From assembly GCF_014697625.1 (NCBI RefSeq), contig NZ_JACJSG010000055.1, forward strand, positions 1 to 49,637: a DNA stretch of 49,637 nucleotides, read 5' to 3'. Each line of letters starts with the position of its first letter. The stretch's first letter is position 1. The position numbers and the translations under genes are program-made. This document shows, one piece after another, positions 49,350 to 49,637 of this stretch. The notes under the pieces are model-generated. The model had not been told where the DNA came from. It saw only the letters and a list, made by a program, of their open reading frames with translations, and searched no databases. The DNA is from Anabaena azotica FACHB-119 (GTDB lineage: Bacteria; Cyanobacteriota; Cyanobacteriia; Cyanobacteriales; Nostocaceae).

Positions 49350-49637
49350 ACCATGACTATTGACAACTAACAACTGACAACTGACAACTGATAACTGATA
49401 ACTGACGACTAACAACTGATAACTGATAACTGTCAACTGATAACTGACGACTAACAACTGATAACTGATAACTGTCAACTATCAACTGACGACTAACAAC
49501 TGATAACTGTCAACTATCAACTGACAACTATCAACTGACGACTAACAACTGATAACTGTCAACTATCAACTGACAACTGATACCTAACAACTAACACCTG
49601 ATACCTGACAACTAACACCTAACACCTGATAACTAAC
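49350..49637. repeat. Heptamer tandem repeats (STRR type)
   Basis: Runs of 7-base units of the form YAACTGA/CAACTAA/CGACTAA continue to the end of the window. This is the short tandemly repeated repetitive sequence class of heterocystous cyanobacteria. The minus-strand translation (SYQLLVVSYQLSVVS) is a by-product, not a gene. Confidence 0.9.

Noticed and set aside
49350..49637. Repeats at the window end as CRISPR, or their minus-strand open frame as a gene
   Set aside because: Seven-base units without spacers; the translation is a low-complexity by-product.

Overview
The window looks like part of a large, low-copy plasmid (or plasmid-like accessory replicon) of a filamentous, Nostoc/Anabaena/Calothrix-type cyanobacterium. 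The evidence is the very frequent HIP1 octamer GCGATCGC (genes and spacers alike), short interspersed repeats and heptamer tandem repeats typical of that group, and plasmid functions: a ParA/ParB pair, a ParM-type actin with a small partner, a ribbon-helix-helix regulator, a tyrosine recombinase and many small plasmid-type hypothetical genes. No rRNA, tRNA, CRISPR array or core metabolic operon was seen.

Layout. 0-3.5 kb: 3' part of a very large plasmid protein with a JAB/MPN-like His-x-His-Pro...Ser-x-x-Asp motif and repeated ~90-residue modules. 3.5-10.7 kb: small hypothetical genes, a TPR protein, a Uma2-type nuclease and a two-gene SNF2 helicase + SWIM zinc-finger unit. 10.7-13.9 kb: an AIPR fragment cut off by a 154-bp inverted-repeat element, an AraC regulator followed by a DHFR-like reductase, and small membrane genes, one broken by an in-frame stop. 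14-20 kb: a minus-strand block led by a DNA methyltransferase + strawberry-notch helicase fusion (the architecture of phage P1 DarB), with DUF2958 and other small proteins; several genes of this block share a short leader motif. 20-24 kb: zinc-ribbon protein, P63C-domain protein, a ribbon-helix-helix regulator behind a cluster of CTAG repeats, and a protein ending in two winged-helix-like domains. 24-31 kb: AT-rich, defence-like region with a zinc-finger/repeat protein, an OLD-like ATPase whose TOPRIM part looks degenerate, and a TPR-CHAT protease. 31-39 kb: plasmid genes (a 416-aa and a 530-aa protein, an Xre regulator, and a plus-strand run of small HTH and DUF1392 genes). 39-40.4 kb: a TnpB element joined to a 3' gene remnant. 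40.6-43.9 kb: parAB and parM plus partner, back to back, with two matching palindromes flanking parAB. 44-45.6 kb: an ATP-grasp protein and a TylF-like methyltransferase. 45.6-49.6 kb: a ~1-kb non-coding stretch with inverted repeats, a tyrosine recombinase and its follower gene, a coiled-coil protein and a heptamer tandem repeat that runs off the end.

Themes. The replicon keeps partial copies of its own genes: two pieces of the methyltransferase-helicase, and 3' ends of the 461-aa, 416-aa and 155-aa genes. Most of these are 3' ends. Several palindromic or repeated DNA motifs sit exactly where regulators or partition proteins would act. Assignments rest on reading the sequence and recognising families by eye; no database search was possible.
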